Assembly (NCBI GenBank): GCA_003599575.1
Contig: QZKV01000074.1
Location: 1-64,000 of the forward strand
DNA length: 64,000 nt
Source: Desulfobacteraceae bacterium
GTDB taxonomy: Bacteria; Desulfobacterota; Desulfobacteria; Desulfobacterales; Desulfosarcinaceae
Reading direction: 5' to 3'
Part shown: positions 8,517-16,720 of the stretch, one piece after another
Position numbering within the stretch: the first letter of the stretch is position 1
How the letters are laid out: each line of letters begins with the position of its first letter
Notes under the pieces: model-generated
Seen by the model: only the letters and a program-made list of their open reading frames with translations
What the model was told of the DNA's origin: nothing
Databases searched by the model: none
Program-made: the position numbers and the translations under genes

Positions 8517-9395
8517 TCATCGCAGATTGGCCGCGTCCAGGTAGGGCTGCAGTTTGTCTTCCCCGCCCAGGGTGATGATGTGCAGGCCCTGGCAGATCTC
8601 ACGCAGGCCGCGGGCCAGATCGCCGAACAATTCAATGCTGGCTTGGCGCTTGTCGGCCGCCTTGTCCAATTTCTGGACCACCCAATCGGGCACCAGGCCC
8701 TGCTTGAAATGGCGGTTGATAAAGCGCGCCATGGCCGCATTGCGCAGCAGCAACACTTCCGCGATCACCGGCACCCCCAGGATTTTGACCTGGCGCATGA
8801 ATTTATCGAACTGCTCCAGATCGAACACCGGCGTGGTGAGGAAATAACCGGCCCCCATCAGCTTCATGGTTTCCATGCCCTGCATGCCCTGCTTGGGAAC
8901 CTTTTTGCCCCAGAGCGATTCAATGCCGGAGCCCAAGGTGAAATCGAAAGGCTCGGGCATGGGCTCGCCCTCGATCTTGCGGCCGTTGCGGATGTGCTCC
9001 AATACCGATCCCAGTTTGCCGGCATCCACATGAAAAAACATGTGCTCCTGCACGCTGTCTCCGGAGATGCGGTAATCCTCCGTGAATACGAGCAAATTTT
9101 CGATGCCCGATTCATGCGCCTGGGTAAGATCTTTTTGTAGCTGGATGCGGTTTTTGTCACGCGTCGTGGTTTGATAGATGGCGTTGAAGCGGTGGTGCTG
9201 GAGAAGTTCGCAGGTGCGAATGCTGTCGCCCACCACGCCTTCCAGATCCACATCGCTCACCGAAACGCCGTCCACGCGCCCCCGGATGCGCTTCAAGCGA
9301 TCCACGAGCTGCTCCGGAGAATCCTCCCCCAAAGGTGTCTGCACCTCGGAGGTGACCACGAACTTGCTATGGCCCAGAGCATCCTTGAGTTTCAT
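8517..9395 (-). CDS. metF: 5,10-methylenetetrahydrofolate reductase
   Basis: 292 aa, the usual size for bacterial MetF. Reduces methylene-THF to methyl-THF with bound FAD, the last step of the methyl branch before AcsE. The (beta/alpha)8-barrel family shows SEVQTPLGEDSPEQL near the N-terminus, DGVSVSDVDLEG, LLVFTEDYRISGD, and the ITLGGEDKL C-terminal block. A GGAGG site precedes ATG 9395. It is second in the minus-strand operon, after an HTH-REC regulator and before the Hdr-like genes. In acetogens such as Moorella, MetF works with MetV and HdrABC-MvhD; no MetV is seen here, so the electron input may be direct from the Hdr module (inference). Confidence 0.9.
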   Translation of the reverse strand: MKLKDALGHSKFVVTSEVQTPLGEDSPEQLVDRLKRIRGRVDGVSVSDVDLEGVVGDSIRTCELLQHHRFNAIYQTTTRDKNRIQLQKDLTQAHESGIENLLVFTEDYRISGDSVQEHMFFHVDAGKLGSVLEHIRNGRKIEGEPMPEPFDFTLGSGIESLWGKKVPKQGMQGMETMKLMGAGYFLTTPVFDLEQFDKFMRQVKILGVPVIAEVLLLRNAAMARFINRHFKQGLVPDWVVQKLDKAADKRQASIELFGDLARGLREICQGLHIITLGGEDKLQPYLDAANLR

Positions 9396-9429
9396 GGCTG
9401 GCCTCCTTTCTTTTTCGGCTTTCGACCCG

Positions 9430-10002
9430 TCAGGCTATTTCCAGGAGCCGCGCGACCTCTTCCTTGAGTTGGGGCAGCGGCAGCGGCTTGGAAAAGCACA
9501 TATCGGCACCGTAAGATTTCATTTCCGTGAACTTGTCATCATCCAGGTAAGCCGACAGCACGATGATCTTGGTGTGCTTGGTTTCGGGATTGGATTTGAT
9601 CTTGCGGCAGACCTCGTTGCCCTTGATATCGGGCATCATGATATCGAGAATAATCAGGTCCGGTTTGAAGTGGTTGACCTGCAGGCCGGCCTCGAAACCA
9701 TCGGCCGCGGAAATCACTTCATAATCAAACTCATCCTCTTCCAAGGCCTGGACGATGGTCTCCACAATGATGGGATCGTCGTCCACCACCAGAATGCGCT
9801 TATTGGCATTGGCAGGCGTATGGTTCGGTACGGGAATTCCCTGGCGCTTCATGAAGGTCTCCAGATCATCAAGCTTGATGCGCCGGTGCCCCCCCACAGT
9901 TTTGTAGGCTTTGATGTGACCCGCCTCGATCCAGTTGATGATCGATTTGGAGGAGACTTTACACAATTGACTGGCTTTGTAGACGGTTAACGTGTCTTCC
10001 AT
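9430..10002 (-). CDS. HTH (MerR/excisionase-type)-receiver domain regulator
   Basis: 190 aa. Residues 1-55 are a helix-turn-helix of the excisionase/MerR-like type (LTVYKASQLCKVSSKSIINW then GGHRRI). Residues ~68-190 are a complete response-regulator receiver: acidic pair VVDDDP, phospho-acceptor in LIILDIMMPD, conserved Ser/Thr in IVLSAY, and Lys in FSKPLP. The DNA-binding domain is N-terminal, the reverse of ordinary response regulators. It precedes metF by 34 bp on the same strand, so it probably controls the metF-hdr operon. A PAS histidine kinase lies 434 bp upstream on the same strand and is a possible partner. Confidence 0.82.
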   Translation of the reverse strand: MEDTLTVYKASQLCKVSSKSIINWIEAGHIKAYKTVGGHRRIKLDDLETFMKRQGIPVPNHTPANANKRILVVDDDPIIVETIVQALEEDEFDYEVISAADGFEAGLQVNHFKPDLIILDIMMPDIKGNEVCRKIKSNPETKHTKIIVLSAYLDDDKFTEMKSYGADMCFSKPLPLPQLKEEVARLLEIA

Positions 10003-10436
10003 CGAGCACCCCCTTTTGTTGAGTGTCCTGATGATGCATTAGATCGATTAAAAACAGATGTCAACAGTAAATTTTATAAAAATGTAAATAACTGAACCTT
10101 AAATAGAGCTAATGGAGGGGTTTATTATAGATTTTATAGTATTTATAGAATTTTGATCCAGATAAACTTCCCAATAAACCATATAGCGTAGTTGCCCCTC
10201 TCACCGGCGGGCGCAAAGCCCAAACGCATTCGATAAAGATTTCCGTCCTATTTTCGACTGGAACCGATGACCATGGCGGGAAAAAAGACCGCGCCTTGCG
10301 CGTAGGGAAAATTGTTTTTAGGGTCTCCACCACGGCCTTGTTTCCAGGCGTGGCTTGGAAATGAGGTAAAGTTGGTTAGCCTCAATGCCGCCAAAAGCCT
10401 TTGGCGGCTGATAGGGTTGTTCCTGGAAGGATTTTT
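10003..10436. other. Intergenic region: promoter of the metF operon and a 3' hairpin of the kinase gene
   Basis: No gene. 10040-10150 is strikingly AT-rich and is the likely promoter region for the minus-strand regulator-metF-hdr operon. A 9-bp inverted repeat gccgccaaa/tttggcggc at 10387-10408 lies 29 bp past the stop codon of the upstream kinase, but without a clear T-tract, so it is only a weak terminator candidate. Confidence 0.5.
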
Positions 10437-12284
10437 TTAAGCCGTGCCGGCGGCGCTTGCTTCGGAAGCCATGACCGGCAGGATGATCTTGAAGGTGGTG
10501 CCCTTGCCTAAACTGCTCTCCACCTGGATATCACCGCCGTGATCCTTAATGAAACCGTAGCAGACCGACAGGCCCAGACCAACCCCGCGGCCGCTGTCGG
10601 TTTTGGTGGTAAAAAAGGTGTCGAAGATCTTATCGAGATACTCGGGTTTGATGCCGGTCCCCGTATCGCTGATCTCGACGCGCACGTGGTTCCCGTTGCC
10701 GGCCGTGGAGACTTTCAACAGACCGCCGTTGGGCATCGCGTCCTTGGCATTGGACACCATGTTGAGGAATACCTGCCGCAACTGGTTCTTGGAGGCCAGC
10801 ACCGGACCCAGCCCCGTGGCGAAATCGAGCTCGATTTTGATATCCACTTCACGCAGCTGTTTTTCATGCAGGAGCATGATTTCATCCACAATCGTGTTGA
10901 TGTCCACCGGCCGGCGCTGTTCCTGGTCGGGTTTGGAAAACGAAAGCATTTTGCGCAGCATATCGGCCAGGCGCATGGTTTCCGAAAGCGACATATCCAA
11001 CAGGCGCCTGCGCTTGTTGTCGGGCTTGATTTCGGTTTTCATCAATTCCAGGGTGTTCATGATGCCGTACAGGGGGTTGTTCAGCTCGTGGGCCAACTGG
11101 GAGGTCAGCCGCCCCATGGCCGCCAGTTTCTCGGATTGCAGCAGCTGCTCCTGGGTGCGCCGCAGCTTGCGCTCCATTTCGAGCCGTGCACCGATATCCA
11201 CGAAAAAGCCCACCGAGGCCAGCTCTTTGCCGTTGTCGTCGTAAATAATGGTGGCCGACAAAGTGCCCTCGACCGTACTGCCGTTTCTATGCATGAAAGT
11301 CATGGGATAGGCGCGCAATTTGCCGGGCCCGCCGTATTCCGCGCTGCGCATCTTGCGCATCAATTCATAAGCGATCCCCTCGCTGTAGAGCCGGCGCACA
11401 TCCTGGCCGATAGCTTCTTCGGCGCTGTAGCCCAGCGTCTCCTCCGCGCCCTTGTTCCAGATGATCAGTTTGCCGTGTGTGTCCGCACCGATGATGGCAT
11501 TGGGGGAGCTGTGAATGATGTTGTTCAGGAAATCGCGGCCTTCACGTATTTTTTGCTGCATGCGGGTGATCTGGGTCTGATCCACGCAGATGCCTTCGTA
11601 GCCGATCACATGGCCGGTATGATCGGTCAGCGTATGGGCCGTCAACAATACCGGCAGCTTGCTGCCGTCCTTGCGCTTGAAATCCACGGCATAACTGACC
11701 ACCTTGCCGTCGTCTTCGATCATGCGCTGAAAATTGAGGCGATCCTGGGGCCGGACGTACAAATCCTTCTGAATATGGATTTTTAGAAATTCATCTTTTT
11801 CAGCATATCCGAGCATGTCCAGCAAGGCCTTGTTGGCATTGATAAAGCGCCCTTCCTTCGAACTGACGTAGACCCCGGCGGCCACATTTTCGAACAGGCG
11901 CCGGTAGTCCTGTTCCGTGGCGCGCAGCTTCAGCTCCTGGTCCTTGCGGTAGGTGATATCGCGGTAAATATTGAGCTTGGAAATACTTCCGTCCAGATTT
12001 TTGATCGGCACCTCGATGATGCGGTAGGTTTTGTTCCTGCGCGGAATATAGATTTCCGACTGAACACCGCTGCCTTTTTCGAACACGCTTTTGGCCTGGC
12101 ACCAGGGGCACATCACTTCGCTGTCATTGACCACTTCAAAGCATTTTTTGCCCACCCCCTGGCCGAAATGCGCCACCATGGCCAGATTCATGAATTCAAC
12201 CGTATAATCTTCACTGGTGATATAGATCCCATCCTCCATGGCATTGAGGATCTCAGCCAGGTTGAGGGCTTTTTCACATTCCAT
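10437..12284 (-). CDS. PAS-domain sensor histidine kinase
   Basis: 615 aa from ATG 12284, chosen because GAGG lies about 6 nt upstream. No membrane segment, so probably a cytoplasmic sensor. Three PAS domains in series: EILNAMEDGIYITSEDYTVE, RLFENVAAGVYVSSKEGRF and NNIIHSSPNAIIGADTHGKL. Then a HisKA dimerisation domain with the phospho-histidine in LTSQLAHELNNPLYG, and a HATPase domain with DTGTGIKPE and GLGLSVCYGF. The first PAS region has a CPWCQ pair that might bind metal or sense redox (speculative). Plausibly the cognate kinase of the HTH-REC regulator downstream on the same strand. Confidence 0.85.
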   Translation of the reverse strand: MECEKALNLAEILNAMEDGIYITSEDYTVEFMNLAMVAHFGQGVGKKCFEVVNDSEVMCPWCQAKSVFEKGSGVQSEIYIPRRNKTYRIIEVPIKNLDGSISKLNIYRDITYRKDQELKLRATEQDYRRLFENVAAGVYVSSKEGRFINANKALLDMLGYAEKDEFLKIHIQKDLYVRPQDRLNFQRMIEDDGKVVSYAVDFKRKDGSKLPVLLTAHTLTDHTGHVIGYEGICVDQTQITRMQQKIREGRDFLNNIIHSSPNAIIGADTHGKLIIWNKGAEETLGYSAEEAIGQDVRRLYSEGIAYELMRKMRSAEYGGPGKLRAYPMTFMHRNGSTVEGTLSATIIYDDNGKELASVGFFVDIGARLEMERKLRRTQEQLLQSEKLAAMGRLTSQLAHELNNPLYGIMNTLELMKTEIKPDNKRRRLLDMSLSETMRLADMLRKMLSFSKPDQEQRRPVDINTIVDEIMLLHEKQLREVDIKIELDFATGLGPVLASKNQLRQVFLNMVSNAKDAMPNGGLLKVSTAGNGNHVRVEISDTGTGIKPEYLDKIFDTFFTTKTDSGRGVGLGLSVCYGFIKDHGGDIQVESSLGKGTTFKIILPVMASEASAAGTA

Positions 12285-12733
12285 AAGACCGCCTCGAACT
12301 TCGAAAAAATTGTTTGCGGCGCAACCCGCGGCAACACGGCGCCGCTGCCCGCCACTTTCATTCCATACGGGCAAAGAAACACAAGTGTCAAGGAACGAGT
12401 TTTTAGAAGGATGCCCAAAGGAGGGCTTTTAAAGCTGAAGTTTGGCGGAAGAGTCGCAATGGACCGCTGGGCCATTGCGACCCAAAGCTGTTAACGCACG
12501 ACTTGCAGGCAATGATGGGCTCACTTTGCGCAAGATGACAGAAACAGCCATAAAACCCAACGAACCCAACCCAACCAACCCCACCAACCCCACCAACCCA
12601 ACAAACCCAACCAACCCAACCAACCCAACAAACCCGACAAACCCAATAAACCCAACAAACTCAACAAACCCGACCGCGACATCTTTTAGCTTGCGCCGGC
12701 CTGCGGATTTTGCTAACCAATGTGACTTCTTAC
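12285..12733. other. Intergenic region upstream of the PAS kinase, with a simple-sequence array
   Basis: No coding frame is supported. It contains the promoter side of the kinase gene and the CAACCCAAC-type array at 12553-12674, then about 60 bp to tRNA-His. Confidence 0.55.
12553..12674. repeat. Pyrimidine/A-biased simple-sequence array, unit (A)AACCCAAC
   Basis: About 120 bp of imperfect 5- and 10-bp units such as aacccaacca and aaacccaaca. G is nearly absent from this strand. A second array with the same units lies at 59635-59751. Open frames through it encode only NPTNPTNPT-type low complexity and are not credible genes. Confidence 0.8.
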
Positions 12734-12810
12734 GGTGGGTGTAGCTCAGCAGGCAGAGCACCAGGTTGTGGCCCTGGGTGTCGTGGGTTCGAGCCCCATC
12801 ACTCACCCCA
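12734..12810 (+). tRNA. tRNA-His (GTG)
   Basis: Cloverleaf with the extra 5' G(-1) opposite C73 that marks tRNA-His. Acceptor arm GTGGGTG/CACTCAC with one G-U pair; D-arm begins GCTCAGC; anticodon loop TTGTGGC in stem ccagg/cctgg; T-loop TTCGAGC. CCA is encoded at 12808-12810. Confidence 0.95.
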
Positions 12811-12859
12811 TCCAAATCAAAAAGACCATTGCCGCACACGCAATGGTCTTCTCGTTTAA

Positions 12860-12936
12860 GCGCCCGTAGCTCAGCTGGATAGAGCACCGGACTTCGAATC
12901 CGTAGGTCGCCCGTTCGAATCGGGCCGGGCGCGCCA
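12860..12936 (+). tRNA. tRNA-Arg (TCG), island attachment site
   Basis: Acceptor arm gcgcccg/cgggcgc, D-arm tagctcagctgga, anticodon loop cttcgaa giving TCG, T-loop ttcgaat, encoded CCA at 12934-12936. The 3' half from the anticodon loop onward is duplicated exactly at 37523-37569, so this gene is the integration target of the 24.6-kb island. Confidence 0.95.
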
Positions 12937-12938
12937 GT
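12892..12938 (+). repeat. attL: 3' half of tRNA-Arg
   Basis: 47 bp from the anticodon loop (cttcgaatcc...) through CCA plus two bases, identical to 37523-37569. This is the classical tRNA 3'-end core used by tyrosine integrases, and the integration leaves the tRNA intact at this end. Confidence 0.9.
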
Positions 12939-13022
12939 TTTTAGAAGGCATATGCAAAGGGTTAGTCGGCGAGTCAATTATGCATCGCTGATATCTCATT
13001 TAGTCTCTAGTAGAGTAACGAG

Positions 13023-13062
13023 CCGGATGGTTTGAACCCATTTTTCCGGATGGTTTGAACCC
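13023..13062. repeat. Direct repeat ccggatggtttgaaccc (x2)
   Basis: Exact 17-bp copies at 13023-13039 and 13046-13062, 23 bp apart start to start. A third copy with mismatches lies at 13687-13703. They lie just inside the island, beyond the 3' end of the membrane-protein gene, and could be recombinase or excisionase sites; this is speculation. Confidence 0.6.
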
Positions 13063-13194
13063 GCGTTTTTGGATGAAAAGGACATTCGAAATTAGGATAT
13101 GGAATGGAGGGTCTGTGGGGCAGTTCCCGTTCATCGGGATGGGACCAGCCGTATCCCAGTGGCATGCCCGTCAACAAACACTTGGATCAAGATA

Positions 13195-13662
13195 TTAAAC
13201 TTTTAGATCATTTCTGGCGTACCTTCGTATTCCATCAAGCGCTTCACGATAATGCTTAGTTTCTTGATCGCGAATATCTAAAGGATCGTCATATTCAAAA
13301 TCAAGCTTTGGTCGTTCTCGCAGCCTATGCAAAATTTCCGCTGCCTCCTCAGAAATAACAAACGGACCGAGATCTGTCATTTTTTGGACCTTCCAGTAAG
13401 CTTCTGAGTACCTTGCTGCGAACTCCTTTTCCTTCGGATGCTCACCTCTATAATTATTACGATACTGGTTTGCTTCGAACGACGAATAGCGAAGAAGGTC
13501 ATGGAGCGCTTCAATAATCTCGCTATAGACCTGTTCTTTTCTTGCCCACCACCTCTCTTGAAAAGCGCGATTTACAGCCCAGCGTGCAGTGAAAAAGGTG
13601 GCTGTCACTGTGGTTATTAACCCAATTAAACTCGGCACAATGATTTTAAGATATTCAGTCAT
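13195..13662 (-). CDS. Small single-pass membrane protein, last gene of the HerA-NurA operon
   Basis: 155 aa from ATG 13662 (AGGAGA upstream; this start avoids overlap with the radical SAM gene). Residues ~6-28 form a membrane helix (IIVPSLIGLITTVTATFF). The rest is charged and helical, with WWARKEQVYSEIIEALHDLL. I do not recognise a family. It follows the radical SAM gene by 73 bp on the same strand, so it may be the membrane component of the putative system, or a separate gene. Confidence 0.6.
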   Translation of the reverse strand: MTEYLKIIVPSLIGLITTVTATFFTARWAVNRAFQERWWARKEQVYSEIIEALHDLLRYSSFEANQYRNNYRGEHPKEKEFAARYSEAYWKVQKMTDLGPFVISEEAAEILHRLRERPKLDFEYDDPLDIRDQETKHYREALDGIRRYARNDLKV

Positions 13663-13735
13663 AAAATCATCATCTCCTGTAACGCGCCGGATTGCTTGAA
13701 CCCGTTTAATAGATGAGGGGCTGAGCGTAAATGAA

Positions 13736-15151
13736 TTAGCTAATGGCTTGCTCTTCCTCTGGTGTGTGCGGGGCAGTTTCTCCATTCGGGTAATAATGCT
13801 CAATTAGAGACCGGTATTTCCTAATTGTAGCAATGGTCTGTTTTCGATTGCCATCTTTGTTAAGCCGTTCCAGCAGCTCGAGAAACTCATTTTTATCGGG
13901 CACAGATAAGCTCCTGAATTTTCGTAACCATTCTTTCGCACCATGTGTTTTGTAGTGTTCTCTATAGACGATATAGCGATCGGGCATTGAAAGGATTTCG
14001 AAAAATTCATCTGTGTTTTTTCCAAATGCGGCTTGGACAAACTCCGAATTGGGACTTACTAGTCCGCGTGTTGCCTGTAAAACGCATTGAATCCCACGCA
14101 ACCAACGCCATTTCCATTTTGAAGATACATACCCACGTTTAGTATCTGAAATTGGAATGTACCTCATGGGGAATCCACTGATACGGATTCCTAGTTTCTC
14201 GTTCAAATCGGTATTAATTCTTAGTCGATTATAGAATTGCTCAGGAGTATCATTATAATTATACAACAAATAGGTTGTAAATGCACTGAATCCTTGCTTC
14301 GATAGAAGAGTTATTGCTTTGCAGTAGTCACGCTCCATTCTGGGTGAAACGAAATCGAAGGCAAGACGTATAGGCTTAACGGGTATTCTACCTAAAGCCT
14401 CCGATAATTCCGGCTCCGCAGCAATCAGCCTTGCATCGATACCCTGATTGAAATCAACTGTTCTTTCTCGGTTGTTAAGCTTAGATCCCTTGGTAAAACC
14501 AAGCTCCTCAATAACGCGCAAGTGATTCTTTATACCTTCAACCGCGAGGACATTGTTATCCATTACTATGAGGTTCTGTTTTACCCCATGAACCTTCTTT
14601 ATTGCATCGGTCTGTTGCTCTAATGGTGCTAGCAATCCGAATTCGGGTTCTAGTTTAGGAACAGCGCAAAATTTGCAGTTGCGAACACACCCTTTTGTTA
14701 TTCTCACAAAATAGGCATTTGCGCCTTCATAGTTGTAGTCTACACTGTTTAGTATGGAGTAGTCTGGTATCACGTGAGCAATTGGTGGTGAATTTTGACC
14801 CAATACCCCACGCTTTTCAATCTGCCCCTCAATTACCGTACATTCGACACGTTTTTTTATGTACTCAGGTTGGAGTGTTGCACCAATTCCACCAACAAAG
14901 ATATCCTTTAGGGAAGTGACTGATTTAGAGTAATAAAGTATTGTTTTTACAGTGCGGGGGAGTTCCCAAGTGAATAAGGAGGATATGTAGACTCGATGCC
15001 AATGCATTTCACGTTTTTCCGGTGAGCGGCCGCGAACGAATGTCACGCAATCACCCCGCTCCTTGTGGTAAGTCGAAATCCGCATTAGCCCAAGGGGAGG
15101 AAACTTTGAACGATAATCTGGCTCAACAAGAAGGATATTGCTCATCAGCAC
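13736..15151 (-). CDS. Radical SAM protein with N-terminal B12-binding-like domain
   Basis: 471 aa. N-terminus ILLVEPDYRSKFPPLGLMRI is the start seen in B12-binding-type radical SAM enzymes. The SAM-cleaving [4Fe-4S] site is CVRNCKFC (C155, C159, C162), followed by an Elp3/MiaB-like barrel (FNQGIDARL). The GTG start at 15151 is the base after the previous stop codon; an ATG at 15145 is the alternative. The tight junction means translation is probably coupled to the GHKL ATPase. Substrate unknown. Radical SAM proteins in defence contexts (viperins) make modified nucleotides, but this one is not a viperin by motif. A nucleic-acid or tRNA modification role is inference. Confidence 0.8.
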   Translation of the reverse strand: MLMSNILLVEPDYRSKFPPLGLMRISTYHKERGDCVTFVRGRSPEKREMHWHRVYISSLFTWELPRTVKTILYYSKSVTSLKDIFVGGIGATLQPEYIKKRVECTVIEGQIEKRGVLGQNSPPIAHVIPDYSILNSVDYNYEGANAYFVRITKGCVRNCKFCAVPKLEPEFGLLAPLEQQTDAIKKVHGVKQNLIVMDNNVLAVEGIKNHLRVIEELGFTKGSKLNNRERTVDFNQGIDARLIAAEPELSEALGRIPVKPIRLAFDFVSPRMERDYCKAITLLSKQGFSAFTTYLLYNYNDTPEQFYNRLRINTDLNEKLGIRISGFPMRYIPISDTKRGYVSSKWKWRWLRGIQCVLQATRGLVSPNSEFVQAAFGKNTDEFFEILSMPDRYIVYREHYKTHGAKEWLRKFRSLSVPDKNEFLELLERLNKDGNRKQTIATIRKYRSLIEHYYPNGETAPHTPEEEQAIS

Positions 15152-16711
15152 TTAATTCTTTTGAATTTGGTATTTATTGAGTATGGCATTTCTGGCTTTT
15201 TCGAAGGTCGTTTCGTCTAAAACATGATAAAGAAGCTCAAGAATTTCGGAAATAACCTTTCTTTGCTTCTTATCTAACGAAGATTTTAAATTTTTTGCCG
15301 CAAACGTAACTTCTTTGGATATCTTTTCCTGGGCTTTTAGTAGCTCTCTTTTCTTATTTACGATCCGCTTTCGATCATTTTCTGGACGATCCGCTTTTTC
15401 AGCGGCTTCAAGCTTAGAAATCTGTTTGTTAATAGTGCAAGTAAAGTTTTCTTGCTCGGATTTTGATGCAAACCCTGTTCGTTGTCTCTTATCAAACTCA
15501 TTCAACTGTTTATCAGCTGTCAATAAAAGCTTCTCGATATCTGCATTTCGCCCATCTGATAAAGAATATGCTTCCTTACTTCTATCCTTAGCGAACTGAA
15601 TTAACTGATCTCGTATTGCGACCCATTCGGGCGTCTCTTCAAAGTCATCTCGATGTGCATTAGGGATAACTGAAGTGTCTTGTATGTGTACCTCGCCCAT
15701 AAAGTATCTGTTAAATCTAGCATAGCTCTCAGATACTAGGCGGAACACGTCAGTCATTCTTTCTGAAAGGCCGATGGCTATATTGGACTTTCTCAAGCGT
15801 AGACCTGCGACAGAATCGTCTCCAATTATGCCAGGGCAGTTAGTTTCTGCATACCAAATCCAGAATGGTGAGTTTCGTGTAGCGTTTGGTGGAAAAAATT
15901 TAATTCCATTTACATGAACTTTATACTTATTTTGAGCTGTAGTGTATGTGATTTTTTTATAAGGTTTGAACAATTCGTAAGAGGAATTTTCGTTCGTTTC
16001 GATTATAACGCTCACCTCTGGTAGTTCAACATCAGCACTCTCCACCCAATTATAAAATTCCTTTGAGTAATGGAATGATTGTGTATCTAGGGGGAGCGGT
16101 GCTACTTGTTCAAGGTAATTTCGGACTTCTCTAACTGAGAGAAAGGATTTTCCACTAGAATTGATTCCTTCCATTGAGACTTCAAAAAAATGTTCTTTTT
16201 TTCGCACCTTTTCCACTGCTATAGAAGTGTGCTTTTCGATAACGAAGGAAAGGTCCTCAATCTCGCGGTTTTTAGGTGACATAGCTTTTCTAAGCGCATC
16301 AGCATCAAAGGTGATCGTTGATACATCCTGCTCATAAGCGCTCTGTGTTCTGAAAACAAGTTTATCACAGTATGCGATGCCAGCTAATCTCCCGATACCC
16401 CTGAAACCAGCATCGGTTCCAAGATTTTTCGCTGACATACCGATATTGACTATCATCGTAGTGATATCTGCGGTTGAAACTCCTAAACCATTGTCACTTA
16501 AAGCTAAGGTTTGGTCCTTTTCTGAGATGCGTATACGAATGCGACCGGCACCCGATTTGATGATGCCTTTCCTTTCTGCTGCTCTTATTGAATCAAAAGC
16601 GTTCTGAACATACTCTCGAAGGGCATCTAACGGGTTTCGGTACATTCCAGTTGTCAGCGTTTCAAGAACAAATGCCCCAATTCGTGCATGTTTATTAGAA
16701 AGTGAAGTCAT
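15152..16711 (-). CDS. GHKL (HSP90/MORC-like) ATPase with C-terminal coiled coil
   Basis: 519 aa. Complete Bergerat ATP-binding fold: N-box REYVQNAFDSI (E33, N37), G1 box LSDNGLG (D73-G77), G2 box GFRGIGRLAG (G102-G107). A transducer-like middle region contains HVNGIKFFPP and NAHRDDFEE. From ~400 the sequence is heptad-rich, probably coiled coil (KSEQENFTCTINKQISKLEA). Such ATPases are ATP-gated clamps that close on clients or DNA. Nine bp separate it from the HerA gene upstream, and the radical SAM gene begins at its stop codon. AT-richer than the backbone. Confidence 0.85.
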   Translation of the reverse strand: MTSLSNKHARIGAFVLETLTTGMYRNPLDALREYVQNAFDSIRAAERKGIIKSGAGRIRIRISEKDQTLALSDNGLGVSTADITTMIVNIGMSAKNLGTDAGFRGIGRLAGIAYCDKLVFRTQSAYEQDVSTITFDADALRKAMSPKNREIEDLSFVIEKHTSIAVEKVRKKEHFFEVSMEGINSSGKSFLSVREVRNYLEQVAPLPLDTQSFHYSKEFYNWVESADVELPEVSVIIETNENSSYELFKPYKKITYTTAQNKYKVHVNGIKFFPPNATRNSPFWIWYAETNCPGIIGDDSVAGLRLRKSNIAIGLSERMTDVFRLVSESYARFNRYFMGEVHIQDTSVIPNAHRDDFEETPEWVAIRDQLIQFAKDRSKEAYSLSDGRNADIEKLLLTADKQLNEFDKRQRTGFASKSEQENFTCTINKQISKLEAAEKADRPENDRKRIVNKKRELLKAQEKISKEVTFAAKNLKSSLDKKQRKVISEILELLYHVLDETTFEKARNAILNKYQIQKN

Positions 16712-16720
16712 TATCCGCTC

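Noticed and set aside
12553-12674. Coding sequence for an NPTNPT-repeat protein
   Set aside because: Frame quality comes only from the repeat; no ribosome site and no flanking domain.
12429-12977. 182-aa minus-strand ORF containing PIRTGDLRIRSPVLYPAELR
   Set aside because: It is the antisense translation of the two tRNA genes and the simple repeat, a familiar spurious annotation.
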